Assembly (NCBI RefSeq): GCF_009650765.1
Contig: NZ_CP045740.1
Coordinates: 806,001 to 870,000, forward strand
Direction of reading: 5' to 3'
Origin: Streptomyces sp. SUK 48
GTDB lineage: Bacteria; Actinomycetota; Actinomycetes; Streptomycetales; Streptomycetaceae
DNA length: 64,000 nt
This document shows, in pieces, positions 25,590 to 33,792 of this stretch. The notes beneath the pieces were generated by a model. That model was not told the origin of the DNA, searched no databases, and saw only the letters and a program-made list of their open reading frames with translations. Each line of letters begins with the position of its first letter. Position 1 is the stretch's first letter. A program made the translations under genes and the position numbers.

Positions 25590-27665
25590 ATGACGCCCGA
25601 CAGTGAACCCGGCGAGGCTCCCGGAGCAACTGCACCATCACATGGAGTTCACAATGAATTTCACGGCGCAGCTGATTTTGTGGTCATGGCGCGTGACATC
25701 ACTGGCAGGATTAGCTATTCGCCGACTTTCGTCACGGCCGCAACGGACCCACTCGATCTGGCCAGCCGAGAACTGACTCGGATGGTGGGCTCTCAATGGA
25801 GGTCAGAGCTCGGCTTGCGGGGACTATTTACCGCGAATCCGCTGGCAATCCGCTGGACAACGGACCGTGGAAGGCTATCAGATCACGAACAGCTCATTGG
25901 CGGTCACGTCGATGGAGAGCGGAGCGACCTGAGGTCGTTGGCTGACTCGTTCTTGAGCCTACCGAACCGCAGGCTGGTCATGCTTGGCGGTATCGGATCA
26001 GGAAAATCCACATTAGCAGCGCTGCTTCTGCTCTCATTACTTGAGCAGTCCTCGCCGAACGATCCAGTACCAGTGCTTCTTCCCTTGGCCTCCTGGGATC
26101 CGGCGCTTCAGCACCTGAATACCTGGCTAGCTGCCAGACTCAATGAGGACTATCCGCGCCTGCGTAGTCATGAATTTGGCAGAGGTGCCGCCAAACGTTT
26201 GATCGAGGCCAGGCGCGTGCTCCCTATCCTCGACGGCCTTGATGAGATGCCGACACACTGCCGGGCACTGGCACTCCACCATCTCAATAGCGCTTTAGCT
26301 GGGGGCTCTCCTGTCGTCCTCACTTGCCGCACTGGTGAATACGAAGCAACTGTCCGCGACGCGGGAGTTTTGCGACACGCCACCGCTATTCACGCTAACC
26401 CCGTTGAGCCCAGAGAGGCTTTCAACCACCTATCGAGGGCGGTGACGCCACAGCGTCAGCCGCAATGGCAACCTGTGTTCGAGGCGCTGGAGGCAGATCA
26501 CAGATCCCCTTTGGCGATTGCGCTGGAATCACCACTCATGATCAGTCTGCTTCTGGCTGTCTACAATGCCCCAGAGGCGCAGCCGGGTCGGTTGCTCGAC
26601 CCAGTCTTTTTCCCAGATTCAACGACGATCGAGAACCACTTGCTCGACAGGTTAGTGCTGACGGCATTCACTAGTGGTCCACCCCCGTCCGAGGTTCCCT
26701 GGCGGCATCGCCGATGGGATAGCCAGAATGCTCAGCGCTGGCTGCGGCGGCTTGCCGTCGACCTCACTCGGCGTGGCTCGGAAGACCTGACATGGTGGCA
26801 GCTCCATCAGCGGTCACCGGCCTGGCTGAGGGCGCTGAACACAGGAATCATCTCAGGCATGGCATGCTTCATTTTCCTCGTGATCCTGGCGATAACCGGA
26901 CTGTTTGGTCGTGTTGACAGTGCAGGCCTAGCAGCATCTGCCGTCCTCAGTGTTATTGCTGGTGTTTTTGGGGGCTGGGTTATTACCGGCGCTTCCGGCC
27001 CTTACGAGCCCGGAAGGAAGTTAACCGAATCCGAGAGATTATGGAATCTACGCATTCGCTTCCGCCTGCAAACTCCGGGAAAAGATCTTTTCCGTACCGG
27101 GGGCCTCATGGTACTCATTTGGGTAGGCCTGTGGGTAGTTATCATGACCGTCGGAGCCGTCATGATAGCCTGGAAGCAACTCCACGGTGAGGGCATATCA
27201 TTCTCGTCGGGCGGCCGGGAAATGAGCACGGGGGAACTGATTGAATCTGCAAGATTCTTTGTGGTATTCCCTGCCGCTCTCGGTGCAATGTTATGGGGCC
27301 TCGGCTGGCTAGCACGCCCCTTTAATTCAGAGGACGCGGCGACCATGCGAATCGGCCTTCGGATTGCTCGCCGTAAAGCGATGTCACTGTTGCTGATATT
27401 TTGCTTGCCGGTCTTGGCGCTGTTTTCACTCGGCATGACTGCATGGTCTCTGCTTATCGGATTTCTAGCAATTTTGCGCAGCGCATGGGGGTGCTATGCG
27501 AGATGCCGAATCTGGCTAACTGTGACTGGCCGACTGCCATGGAGGCTCACGGCGTTTCTTGAGGATGCGCACCGGCTCGGAATTCTCCACCAATACGGCA
27601 CTGTTTATCAGTTTCGGCACGCGAAACTGCGTGAACGTCTTGCCTCGGCCAGACCCACGAGGTAG
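25590..27665 (+). CDS. NACHT-type NTPase (NLR-like) with N-terminal amyloid-type motif and C-terminal membrane region
   Basis: STAND NTPase of 691 residues. Residues 21-43 carry HNEFHGAADFVVMARDITGR then ISY, matching the motif ending the upstream protein. Walker A is GGIGSGKST (133-141), Walker B LPILDGLDE (211-219), and TCRTGEY (245-251) fits a sensor Arg. After a helical region, about five hydrophobic segments follow (near 418-438, 446-468, 505-526, 555-575, 598-630), then YQFRHAKLRERLA at the end. No leucine-rich or TPR sensor domain is present. The gene is clearly AT-richer than its neighbours and has at least six TTA codons (one at 26013), implying bldA dependence and possible transfer. 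Confidence 0.85.
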   Translation: MTPDSEPGEAPGATAPSHGVHNEFHGAADFVVMARDITGRISYSPTFVTAATDPLDLASRELTRMVGSQWRSELGLRGLFTANPLAIRWTTDRGRLSDHEQLIGGHVDGERSDLRSLADSFLSLPNRRLVMLGGIGSGKSTLAALLLLSLLEQSSPNDPVPVLLPLASWDPALQHLNTWLAARLNEDYPRLRSHEFGRGAAKRLIEARRVLPILDGLDEMPTHCRALALHHLNSALAGGSPVVLTCRTGEYEATVRDAGVLRHATAIHANPVEPREAFNHLSRAVTPQRQPQWQPVFEALEADHRSPLAIALESPLMISLLLAVYNAPEAQPGRLLDPVFFPDSTTIENHLLDRLVLTAFTSGPPPSEVPWRHRRWDSQNAQRWLRRLAVDLTRRGSEDLTWWQLHQRSPAWLRALNTGIISGMACFIFLVILAITGLFGRVDSAGLAASAVLSVIAGVFGGWVITGASGPYEPGRKLTESERLWNLRIRFRLQTPGKDLFRTGGLMVLIWVGLWVVIMTVGAVMIAWKQLHGEGISFSSGGREMSTGELIESARFFVVFPAALGAMLWGLGWLARPFNSEDAATMRIGLRIARRKAMSLLLIFCLPVLALFSLGMTAWSLLIGFLAILRSAWGCYARCRIWLTVTGRLPWRLTAFLEDAHRLGILHQYGTVYQFRHAKLRERLASARPTR

Positions 27666-27729
27666 GAGACAGAAAGTGGCGCATGCCCAGCTCGCAGCGA
27701 AGGCATCGAGCGAGGGCGCCGACCGAGGG

Positions 27730-27921
27730 TCAGGCCGCGGCCGCCTCCCAGAGGGCGTACCTCCGGGCGGATACCCGAACCAGAGCCCAGACGGCTCCGG
27801 ACCCGATGGCGAAGGCGATCACTCCGGTGGGGCTCGCCACGTGCGTCACGTACCGGGTGACCAGTACGCCGCCCGCCACCGTCGTCAGCGCAATCTCGGC
27901 GAGCCATGACCGCACCCACAT
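27730..27921 (-). CDS. small membrane protein, unknown function
   Basis: Possible 63-residue protein with two hydrophobic segments (IALTTVAGGVLVTRYVTHVA and GVIAFAIGSGAVWALV) and an Arg-rich C-terminus. ATG 27921 is preceded in frame by Gly-His repeat codons (four GGT-CAY pairs) bounded by a stop, so the start could lie slightly upstream. It is convergent with the NACHT gene. I do not recognise a family; coding status is uncertain. Confidence 0.45.
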   Translation of the reverse strand: MWVRSWLAEIALTTVAGGVLVTRYVTHVASPTGVIAFAIGSGAVWALVRVSARRYALWEAAAA

Positions 27922-28034
27922 TCCCCCGCCCCCATGACCATGACCATGACCGTGACCCTACCGATCACGTCACCGGCTCATCTCCGGCCTGGAGCCGCTC
28001 GCGGCTGGGGGCTGCCGTCACCCGGGTATGGCGG

Positions 28035-28793
28035 TCAGGCAGAGGGGCGCCGCCTGGTGCCGCCGCCGCTTCCGTTCAGCGGGATCAAGGTTTCCAGATG
28101 AGCGCCCTTGGCCCAGGATCCCAGTAGGTCGCGGTGCATGGCCACGATGTCCTGGCGCAGGGCCAGGCCCAGCGCGTCCCTCGTGAACGCGCGGCAGGTG
28201 GTGACGAACAACGCGACGTCGGCGCCGTGTTCGAGACGGGCGGTGCCGACGAATTTCTGCATGTCCTGCGAGGGCACGCTTCGGTGCGGCGCGTATTTTT
28301 TGCACTGGACGACGAGTTTCCTGCCGTCGGCCAGGTAGCCGACCACATCCGCGCCCAGATCGCCGCTCTTGCCGCTGACGACGACCTTCGTGCAGCCGTC
28401 CCGTCGGCACAGCTCCGCGATGTACGTCTCGAACTCCTGCCACGACAAGGCGTCGACCTGGGCCATCGACAACTCGCGTGCCCGGGCCTCCTCCTGCGCC
28501 CGCCACGCGCGGTCCTGGCCGATCGCGCGGCGGTGAGCGCGCAGCAGCGTCCATCCGGCACCGCCCACCACGGCCGCGGCGAGAACGGTTACCAGGACGG
28601 GCCACACCACAGCCCAGTGCCGGGCCACCCACACCGCGGCGGCCAGCGCCGCCACCGCGCCCCAGCCCTGCAACTGCCGGCGCGTCCGCTTCTTCAAGCG
28701 CCGACGCCGCCATCGCTCCCTCGCTCTCCGGACCTGTGCCCCGCAGTTGGCGCCGGCTGGCACTGGCCGGCCAGTGCCTGTGCGGGGGCTCAT
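28035..28793 (-). CDS. membrane-anchored Mrr-like restriction endonuclease
   Basis: Protein of 252 residues. A basic N-terminus is followed by two membrane segments (about residues 45-60 and 64-84) and a soluble Mrr_cat-type domain from about 115. The nuclease core reads MDALSWQEFE-like (VDALSWQEFETYIAELC), then GKSGDLGADVVGYL and VVQCKKYA, giving the E...D...QxK order of PD-(D/E)xK enzymes. Such proteins cleave modified or foreign DNA. It overlaps by 4 bases (ATGA) with a small membrane-protein gene upstream, forming a two-gene operon. Confidence 0.85.
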   Translation of the reverse strand: MSPRTGTGRPVPAGANCGAQVRRARERWRRRRLKKRTRRQLQGWGAVAALAAAVWVARHWAVVWPVLVTVLAAAVVGGAGWTLLRAHRRAIGQDRAWRAQEEARARELSMAQVDALSWQEFETYIAELCRRDGCTKVVVSGKSGDLGADVVGYLADGRKLVVQCKKYAPHRSVPSQDMQKFVGTARLEHGADVALFVTTCRAFTRDALGLALRQDIVAMHRDLLGSWAKGAHLETLIPLNGSGGGTRRRPSA

Positions 28794-29008
28794 CGGCTGG
28801 CCTCGGTGACGCCGCTCGCAAGCTGTCCCAAGAGGTTCAGGATTCCCTGGCCCGCTGGGGTGGGTGCGATCAGGACGCCCAGCGCCAGGACGATGACGAC
28901 GGTCATCTTCTCGTCGAAGCGGCTACGGGCTTCCGTGCGCCGCCGCAGCCGCCAGACGACGATGACGGCGAGCAACACGGCCACGTTGATGGTCAGCAAC
29001 CGTCCCAA
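28790..29008 (-). CDS. small membrane protein paired with the endonuclease
   Basis: Protein of 72 residues with two hydrophobic stretches, NVAVLLAVIVVWRL near the N-terminus and VVIVLALGVLIAP after a charged link. Its stop overlaps the start of the Mrr-like endonuclease, so both are translated together. Not a recognised family. A partner or membrane scaffold for the endonuclease is plausible but not shown. Confidence 0.65.
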   Translation of the reverse strand: MGRLLTINVAVLLAVIVVWRLRRRTEARSRFDEKMTVVIVLALGVLIAPTPAGQGILNLLGQLASGVTEASR

Positions 29009-29702
29009 CCTCCCAAACGATCGGCCATCTCCACGCGAGGATGGCAGCGAGCCACTTCAGCCTCCTTATGTAGCCGGGCCTCAGTGATGTTGGGATCGGG
29101 TTGCCGTCGAATGGCACAAAGCCATCGGACGTGGCCGAATACCGCACGGCGGTTCAGCCATGGACGGACACGGCGATGTGGGCTGTTCATGAAGCCGGGC
29201 ACCGGCAGACGGCGCGAGGCCCTCCATGGCTCCACCCGCCGGACCGACCGGCGCTACCTTGTTCGTACCGGTGCCGGCGGCGTCACACCTGCCTCGCGCT
29301 TCCTTTGGCTGGTGATCGACGCGCCTGCCGGTGGCGGTTGCTCCACGTCCGTCGTGAGCCCGACGGATTGTCCTGCCGTCGGCACTCCCCTTCACAGCGG
29401 TCAGTTGCTCGGCGAGGTCGTTTCGGCGCCCGAGGCCACTTCCAGTTGGTGAGCAGTCGGCTCCTGAGGGAGCCCGCGTGTTGTCTCGTGTTGCCTTTTG
29501 CGCCGAAGCCGTTGTCCAAAAGATCGCCAGCGGCAAGGCTGAGGGCGGACGACAGTCACGGCGCCGGCCATTGATGGTCAGGCTGATCACCACGCCTCTC
29601 CCCCGTCTTAGGGCACCTACCGGGGTTCGTTATGCCCTGGATGAATCGCCAAGAGTGCGTGGTCTGTGGATCCGCAACGCCCAGGAACACCGCGGCTTAT
29701 GC
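29009..29702. other. intergenic interval, no gene seen
   Basis: About 700 bp between the endonuclease operon and the dioxygenase gene. Open frames on both strands lack recognisable domains and sensible starts. It must carry the promoters of the two divergent units, but none was convincing by eye. Confidence 0.45.
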
Positions 29703-29718
29703 AGAAGGAGGCCTCGCA

Positions 29719-30492
29719 ATGTTGAATACCGAACTGATTTCCGAGGTGAATAATCGCGGATACGCCGTCATCCCGGCGCTCACCACGGCGGACGACCCGT
29801 TCGACGCACACAGGGACGTCGCCCGATCGCTAGGCCTGTCCGACGCCTGCACGCCGGTCCTCTACCGGGATCCAGAGGTGTGTGAAGTGGTCGGTCAAGT
29901 GGGCCCGTACAACGAGATCCCCCGGGACAGTTCTTCGATGCCGCCATGGTCCGAGGTGACGGGTCAGCAGTTCCATGTGGATGGTCTGCTGGAACCGCTC
30001 GGCGGGATCAAGACAACCATTCTGCACTGCCTGGAACAGGCGCACTCCGGCGGCGCGACGGAGCTGTTCTTCTCCTGCGCGGCGTTCCTGAAGCTACTTG
30101 CCACGGATGAGAATGCCGCGACGAGCCTTCTGCACCCTGAGGCGTTGACACGGTTCGCGACCATCCCTGTGTCGGATCCCGGACGTCTTCGCGTCGCCGG
30201 GCCGGCCTTCGGCCGGGTCGACGGAGAACTGGTCACCCGCTTCTCGGACGGGGCGACCGAGCTGTGGAACACCTCGGGCAACCCTGCCCTGGAACGAGCG
30301 CTGGACTACATGCGCGGTCCGGCAACCGAGGCGCATTCCGCTCGTATCCGTCTGGAACCAGGCGAGATGCTGATCTTCCGGAACGACCTGGTATCGCACC
30401 GCGGATGTGCCTACCGGAACGGCCCCCGGCCGCGCCGGCTCACCCGCTCCATGTACAGCGGTGTGCCGGCCCACCGGTCGCTGGTCAGGTAG
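29719..30492 (+). CDS. TauD/TfdA-type Fe(II)/2-oxoglutarate dioxygenase
   Basis: Non-heme iron oxygenase of 257 residues. ATG 29719 is chosen because AGAAGGAGG ends 7 bases upstream; the frame is open further to 29632. The metal ligands are His86 and Asp88 in QQFHVDGLLEP and His227 in LVSHRGCAYRN; the 2-oxoglutarate Arg is in RRLTRSMYSG. Chain length is shorter than typical TauD (about 280). Stand-alone enzymes of this group often hydroxylate amino acids or tailor natural products; the substrate here is unknown. It is upstream of, and convergent with, the TPR regulator gene. Confidence 0.85.
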   Translation: MLNTELISEVNNRGYAVIPALTTADDPFDAHRDVARSLGLSDACTPVLYRDPEVCEVVGQVGPYNEIPRDSSSMPPWSEVTGQQFHVDGLLEPLGGIKTTILHCLEQAHSGGATELFFSCAAFLKLLATDENAATSLLHPEALTRFATIPVSDPGRLRVAGPAFGRVDGELVTRFSDGATELWNTSGNPALERALDYMRGPATEAHSARIRLEPGEMLIFRNDLVSHRGCAYRNGPRPRRLTRSMYSGVPAHRSLVR

Positions 30493-30628
30493 AGCAACGC
30501 CCGGCGCCTTGGGTGCGCTTCGTCCGGGCGGCGCGATTCCGAGAACAGGCGTCCGAGGGAATCGCGCCGCCCGTCCACGTTCACGCCCCGATCAGCCGGC
30601 TTCGCCGGCGGGTCGGCCAGTTTGGGGG

Positions 30629-31996
30629 TCACGCCGAGATACTGAGGAATTCGGCGACGAGCGGGACGTGCCGGTGCTGGCGCAGCTGTGTCCGCAAGTC
30701 CGCGAGTGTGCTGGTCGAGCGGGCTGAGTCGACGCCGCCCATCACGTCGATGACATCGTGTCCGATGGCGACGGCGGCATCGAGTTCGCCGAGCGCCAGG
30801 TGGGCTTCGGCGCGTCGGGCGTCGTAGATGACGGTGCCGCGGATCTCACGTTCGGTGTCGTACGGGTCTTCCTGGGTGGCGGCGCTGAAGTGGTCCAGGG
30901 CCTTGCGGGGTTCGCCCAGGCTGAGCGCCGAGCTCGCGGCGACTTGGTGGATCTCTCCTCGTGACAGCCAGTACAGAGCGGGCACATCTGCTTCGATCGC
31001 CTCGGCGCTCTCGTATGCGGCGAGGGCGTCATCGATGCGGGCGTAGGCGGCGGCGTTCTCGCCGGCCTTGGAGTGGGCGCGGGCGGCGCGGGCGTGAAGC
31101 ATGGCCCGCACGCGTGGGGAGGAGATCTTCTTCCGGTCGGACATCGCCGCCTCGATCAGGTGGAGCGCTCCCCTGGGGTCGCTTTTCATCGCGTTGTAAC
31201 GCAGGTTGGCCCAGAATCCGAGCACAAGGGCGCTCAGGGTCGGGTCCTGGGCGGTGGCGGCGGCGCGCAGGGCGGTGACGAAGTGCCGCTCGGCGGCGGC
31301 GTGCCGGCCCTCGTCGTAGGCACACCATCCGGCGAGTCGGGATGCCTCGGCTGCGGCGGCGAACAACCGTCGGCCGGTCTCCTCGGTGTAGGTGGCGTTT
31401 TCGATCCGGTCCCGGATCATCTGCAGTTCGAAGACTGCGCCTTGGTAGACCTGCTCGGCTCCCACGGTGTCGTCGAGGTGCCGAAGTGCGTCCAGGCGGA
31501 GTTCAAAGAGCCGGGCGTCGCTGGTGCCGAGCCTGCGTCCGTTGATGGGAAGTGCGAGCGAGGGCTCGGCGGTGGCCCACTGGGCGAGGATCGCCCCGAG
31601 CGCACCGGTGGGGGTGATGAGGAAGGTGCGCCGGTCCACGTGACCTCCTAGGTCAGTCAGTGAGAGGACCGTACCCGCTGCCGTCCAGGGCAACTCAAGG
31701 ACGACGCCATCGTCGTGGAGCGCGAGGTGCAGGAAGTCCGGCCAGCCGTAGCGGTCAACGCTCGCGAGGTCGATGCCGTGGTAGTGGGCCATCGCCAGCA
31801 GGGTCGTCGGTTGGGGGGTTACGCCATTTCGTGTCCACCGCGTGACCTGCTCTCTGCGGAAGGCCACTCGTCCGAAGCCCAGTTCCTGGTGGGCCTGGCC
31901 GATCCGTGCGAGGTAGCGCGCGGCGCTGAGCCCCTCGCGGGCCCGTAACGCGGTGAGCGGATGGATGGGCTGTCCGTCCTCGGCCGCCTTGGCCAC
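30629..31996 (-). CDS. HTH/TPR transcriptional regulator of the Streptomyces type
   Basis: Protein of 455 residues. Start GTG 31996 is chosen because GGGGAGGA lies 5 bases upstream; the frame is open to 32305. The N-terminal 70 residues resemble an XRE-like helix-turn-helix (LSAARYLARIGQAHQELGFG, then FRREQVTRWTRNGVTPQ). The rest is a long helical repeat region like TPR (for example LGFWANLRYNAM, ALLAYESAEAIEA-type helices, and EAHLALGELDAAVAIGHDV). Such proteins are common cluster-situated regulators. It is divergent from the enzyme-I-like gene, with 312 bp between starts, and may control that cluster. Confidence 0.75.
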   Translation of the reverse strand: MAKAAEDGQPIHPLTALRAREGLSAARYLARIGQAHQELGFGRVAFRREQVTRWTRNGVTPQPTTLLAMAHYHGIDLASVDRYGWPDFLHLALHDDGVVLELPWTAAGTVLSLTDLGGHVDRRTFLITPTGALGAILAQWATAEPSLALPINGRRLGTSDARLFELRLDALRHLDDTVGAEQVYQGAVFELQMIRDRIENATYTEETGRRLFAAAAEASRLAGWCAYDEGRHAAAERHFVTALRAAATAQDPTLSALVLGFWANLRYNAMKSDPRGALHLIEAAMSDRKKISSPRVRAMLHARAARAHSKAGENAAAYARIDDALAAYESAEAIEADVPALYWLSRGEIHQVAASSALSLGEPRKALDHFSAATQEDPYDTEREIRGTVIYDARRAEAHLALGELDAAVAIGHDVIDVMGGVDSARSTSTLADLRTQLRQHRHVPLVAEFLSISA

Positions 31997-32308
31997 GATG
32001 TCCTCCCCGCAGTGGTGTCGGCCCAGCTTGTACAGCGCATTGCACCCGATCAAGGCCCGCGCCCCGGGAAGCAACAGGAGGCAACGCGAGGCAACGCGCG
32101 AAGGCTTCCGCAGCCGCCATGGGCGGGCGGACAGTAGCAACCCCGCTGGCTGCCGCTCCTGTTGAGCACGCCGCGTTCGGGCCCGTCCAGCCGGCAATCG
32201 GCGCCATGGCTGGGCCACAGCAGTCCGCAGCAGCAGCGTCCTTGACCCGTGGCCGGTCGCACCCGGCGCACTCCGGCCTATCCCGGTTCCCGACGACGGA
32301 GGCACGAC

Positions 32309-33721
32309 ATGAACTCAACGGCCAGCAGCACTGCCCCGGCCAAGGCCATTGAGGGCGACGTCCCAGGGGGCTTACGCGCAGACGCCATCAAGACGAGCCG
32401 GTTCTCCACATCTGTCACCCGTCACGATGGAGTCGCCGGCTCCCGCGGCTTCGCGGTGGCACCGGCGCGCCAACTGCACTCCCGGGCCGACACCGACGGA
32501 CCCTACATCCTGATTGCCCATGACCTGACGCCGGCTGAAACCCAGGCTATGGACCTCACCAGGGTCTCCGGGTTCTGCACCGCAGCCGGAGGCCCGACCT
32601 CTCACGCGGTACAGGCCGCCTACAGCCTCGGGATTCCGACGATCGTCGCGGCCGGTGACGGGGTCCTGTCCATCCCGGACGGAACGGTGTGCGCCCTGGA
32701 CGGGGACACCGGCACCTTCTACAGCGGGCTCACGGGAGATGACCTGGCTTCCGCGACCGCCCACCGCGACCGGCGCGCAAGGCGTCCGCGGCCGCGGACG
32801 AACGGCGGGAGCCCGCCGGTCACTCTCACGGGAACGATCACACTGGCGTCACAGGCTGCCGAGCTCCGCGAGGCCGGTGCCGACGGTCTGGGCCTGCTCG
32901 CCACCGAGCTGCTGTTCCTCGGCCGCGAAAGAGACCTCGCCGACGAGGAGCAGCACTACGCCGCCTACCGTGAGATCGCCCGCGCTGTCGGCGGTGCTCC
33001 CGTGACCCTGCGGACGCTGGACATCGGCGGCGACAAGGAAGTGCCGGCGCTCGGGCTGCCCCGTGAGGACAATTCGTTCCTCGGCGTGCGTGGCCTGCGA
33101 CTGAGCCTGCGCCGACAGGACCTGTTCCTGCCGCAGTTGCGGGCCGCCTACCGGGTGGCACGCGACGACGGCGCGCAGCTGCGCCTGATGTTCCCGATGG
33201 TCACCCGGGTCGAGGAGTTCCTCCAGGCCGCCGAGACGGCTCGCAAGGTGCAGGCCGCCCTGGGCGCACCCGCTCTGCCCCTCGGTGTGATGGTGGAGGT
33301 TCCGGCCTGCGCCCTGGCCGTCGACCAGTTCGCCGGACACGTCGATTTCCTGAGTATCGGCACGAATGATCTTGCTCAGTACCTGACGGCGATCTCGCGG
33401 ACCAGCGCGGAACTCGCCTGCGACCTCGACCCCTTGCATGTCGCCGTCACCCGCACCGTGCGGGCCGTTGCCGAGACGGGCGCCAGCCACGGCATCCCCG
33501 TGTCCGCATGCGGAGGCCTGGCCGGCGATCCGGTGGGAGCCATCGTCCTGGCCTCCCTCGGCGTCACCGCTCTCACCGTCGCCCTGCCGTACCTGCCCGA
33601 CGTGCGCGACGCGCTGACCCGCGCGGACTCCGCCACCTTGGCGACGATCCGCGAGCACGCCCTCAGCACCGGCGGCAGCCGCCACATGCGGGCCCTGGTC
33701 ACAGATCTCCTCGACTCCTGA
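32309..33721 (+). CDS. PTS enzyme I-like PEP-utilising protein lacking the HPr-binding domain
   Basis: Protein of 470 residues. GGAGG precedes ATG 32309. It follows enzyme I order: an N-terminal G-x3-SRGFAVAPARQL strand, the phosphohistidine loop GGPTSHAVQAAYSLGIPTIV with His99, then the PEP-binding barrel (GADGLGLLATELLFLGRE, TLRTLDIGGDKEVPALG, VDFLSIGTNDLAQYL, and ACGGLAGDP with the catalytic Cys). Genuine PtsI is about 570 residues; the HPr-binding helical insert is missing between residues 60 and 70. Without it sugar phosphotransfer to HPr is unlikely. It may transfer PEP-derived phosphate to another partner in this cluster. Confidence 0.85.
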   Translation: MNSTASSTAPAKAIEGDVPGGLRADAIKTSRFSTSVTRHDGVAGSRGFAVAPARQLHSRADTDGPYILIAHDLTPAETQAMDLTRVSGFCTAAGGPTSHAVQAAYSLGIPTIVAAGDGVLSIPDGTVCALDGDTGTFYSGLTGDDLASATAHRDRRARRPRPRTNGGSPPVTLTGTITLASQAAELREAGADGLGLLATELLFLGRERDLADEEQHYAAYREIARAVGGAPVTLRTLDIGGDKEVPALGLPREDNSFLGVRGLRLSLRRQDLFLPQLRAAYRVARDDGAQLRLMFPMVTRVEEFLQAAETARKVQAALGAPALPLGVMVEVPACALAVDQFAGHVDFLSIGTNDLAQYLTAISRTSAELACDLDPLHVAVTRTVRAVAETGASHGIPVSACGGLAGDPVGAIVLASLGVTALTVALPYLPDVRDALTRADSATLATIREHALSTGGSRHMRALVTDLLDS

Positions 33722-33792
33722 GTCGAGCACCCCGCCAGCTCTGTCTCACTCCTATGGGCCGCCACACCGCGGCGGCCCGGGAAGGCATCACC

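Noticed and set aside
27934..27958. Short CATGAC-type repeats as a CRISPR or iteron array
   Set aside because: Units are 6 bp without spacers and fit Gly-His codons.
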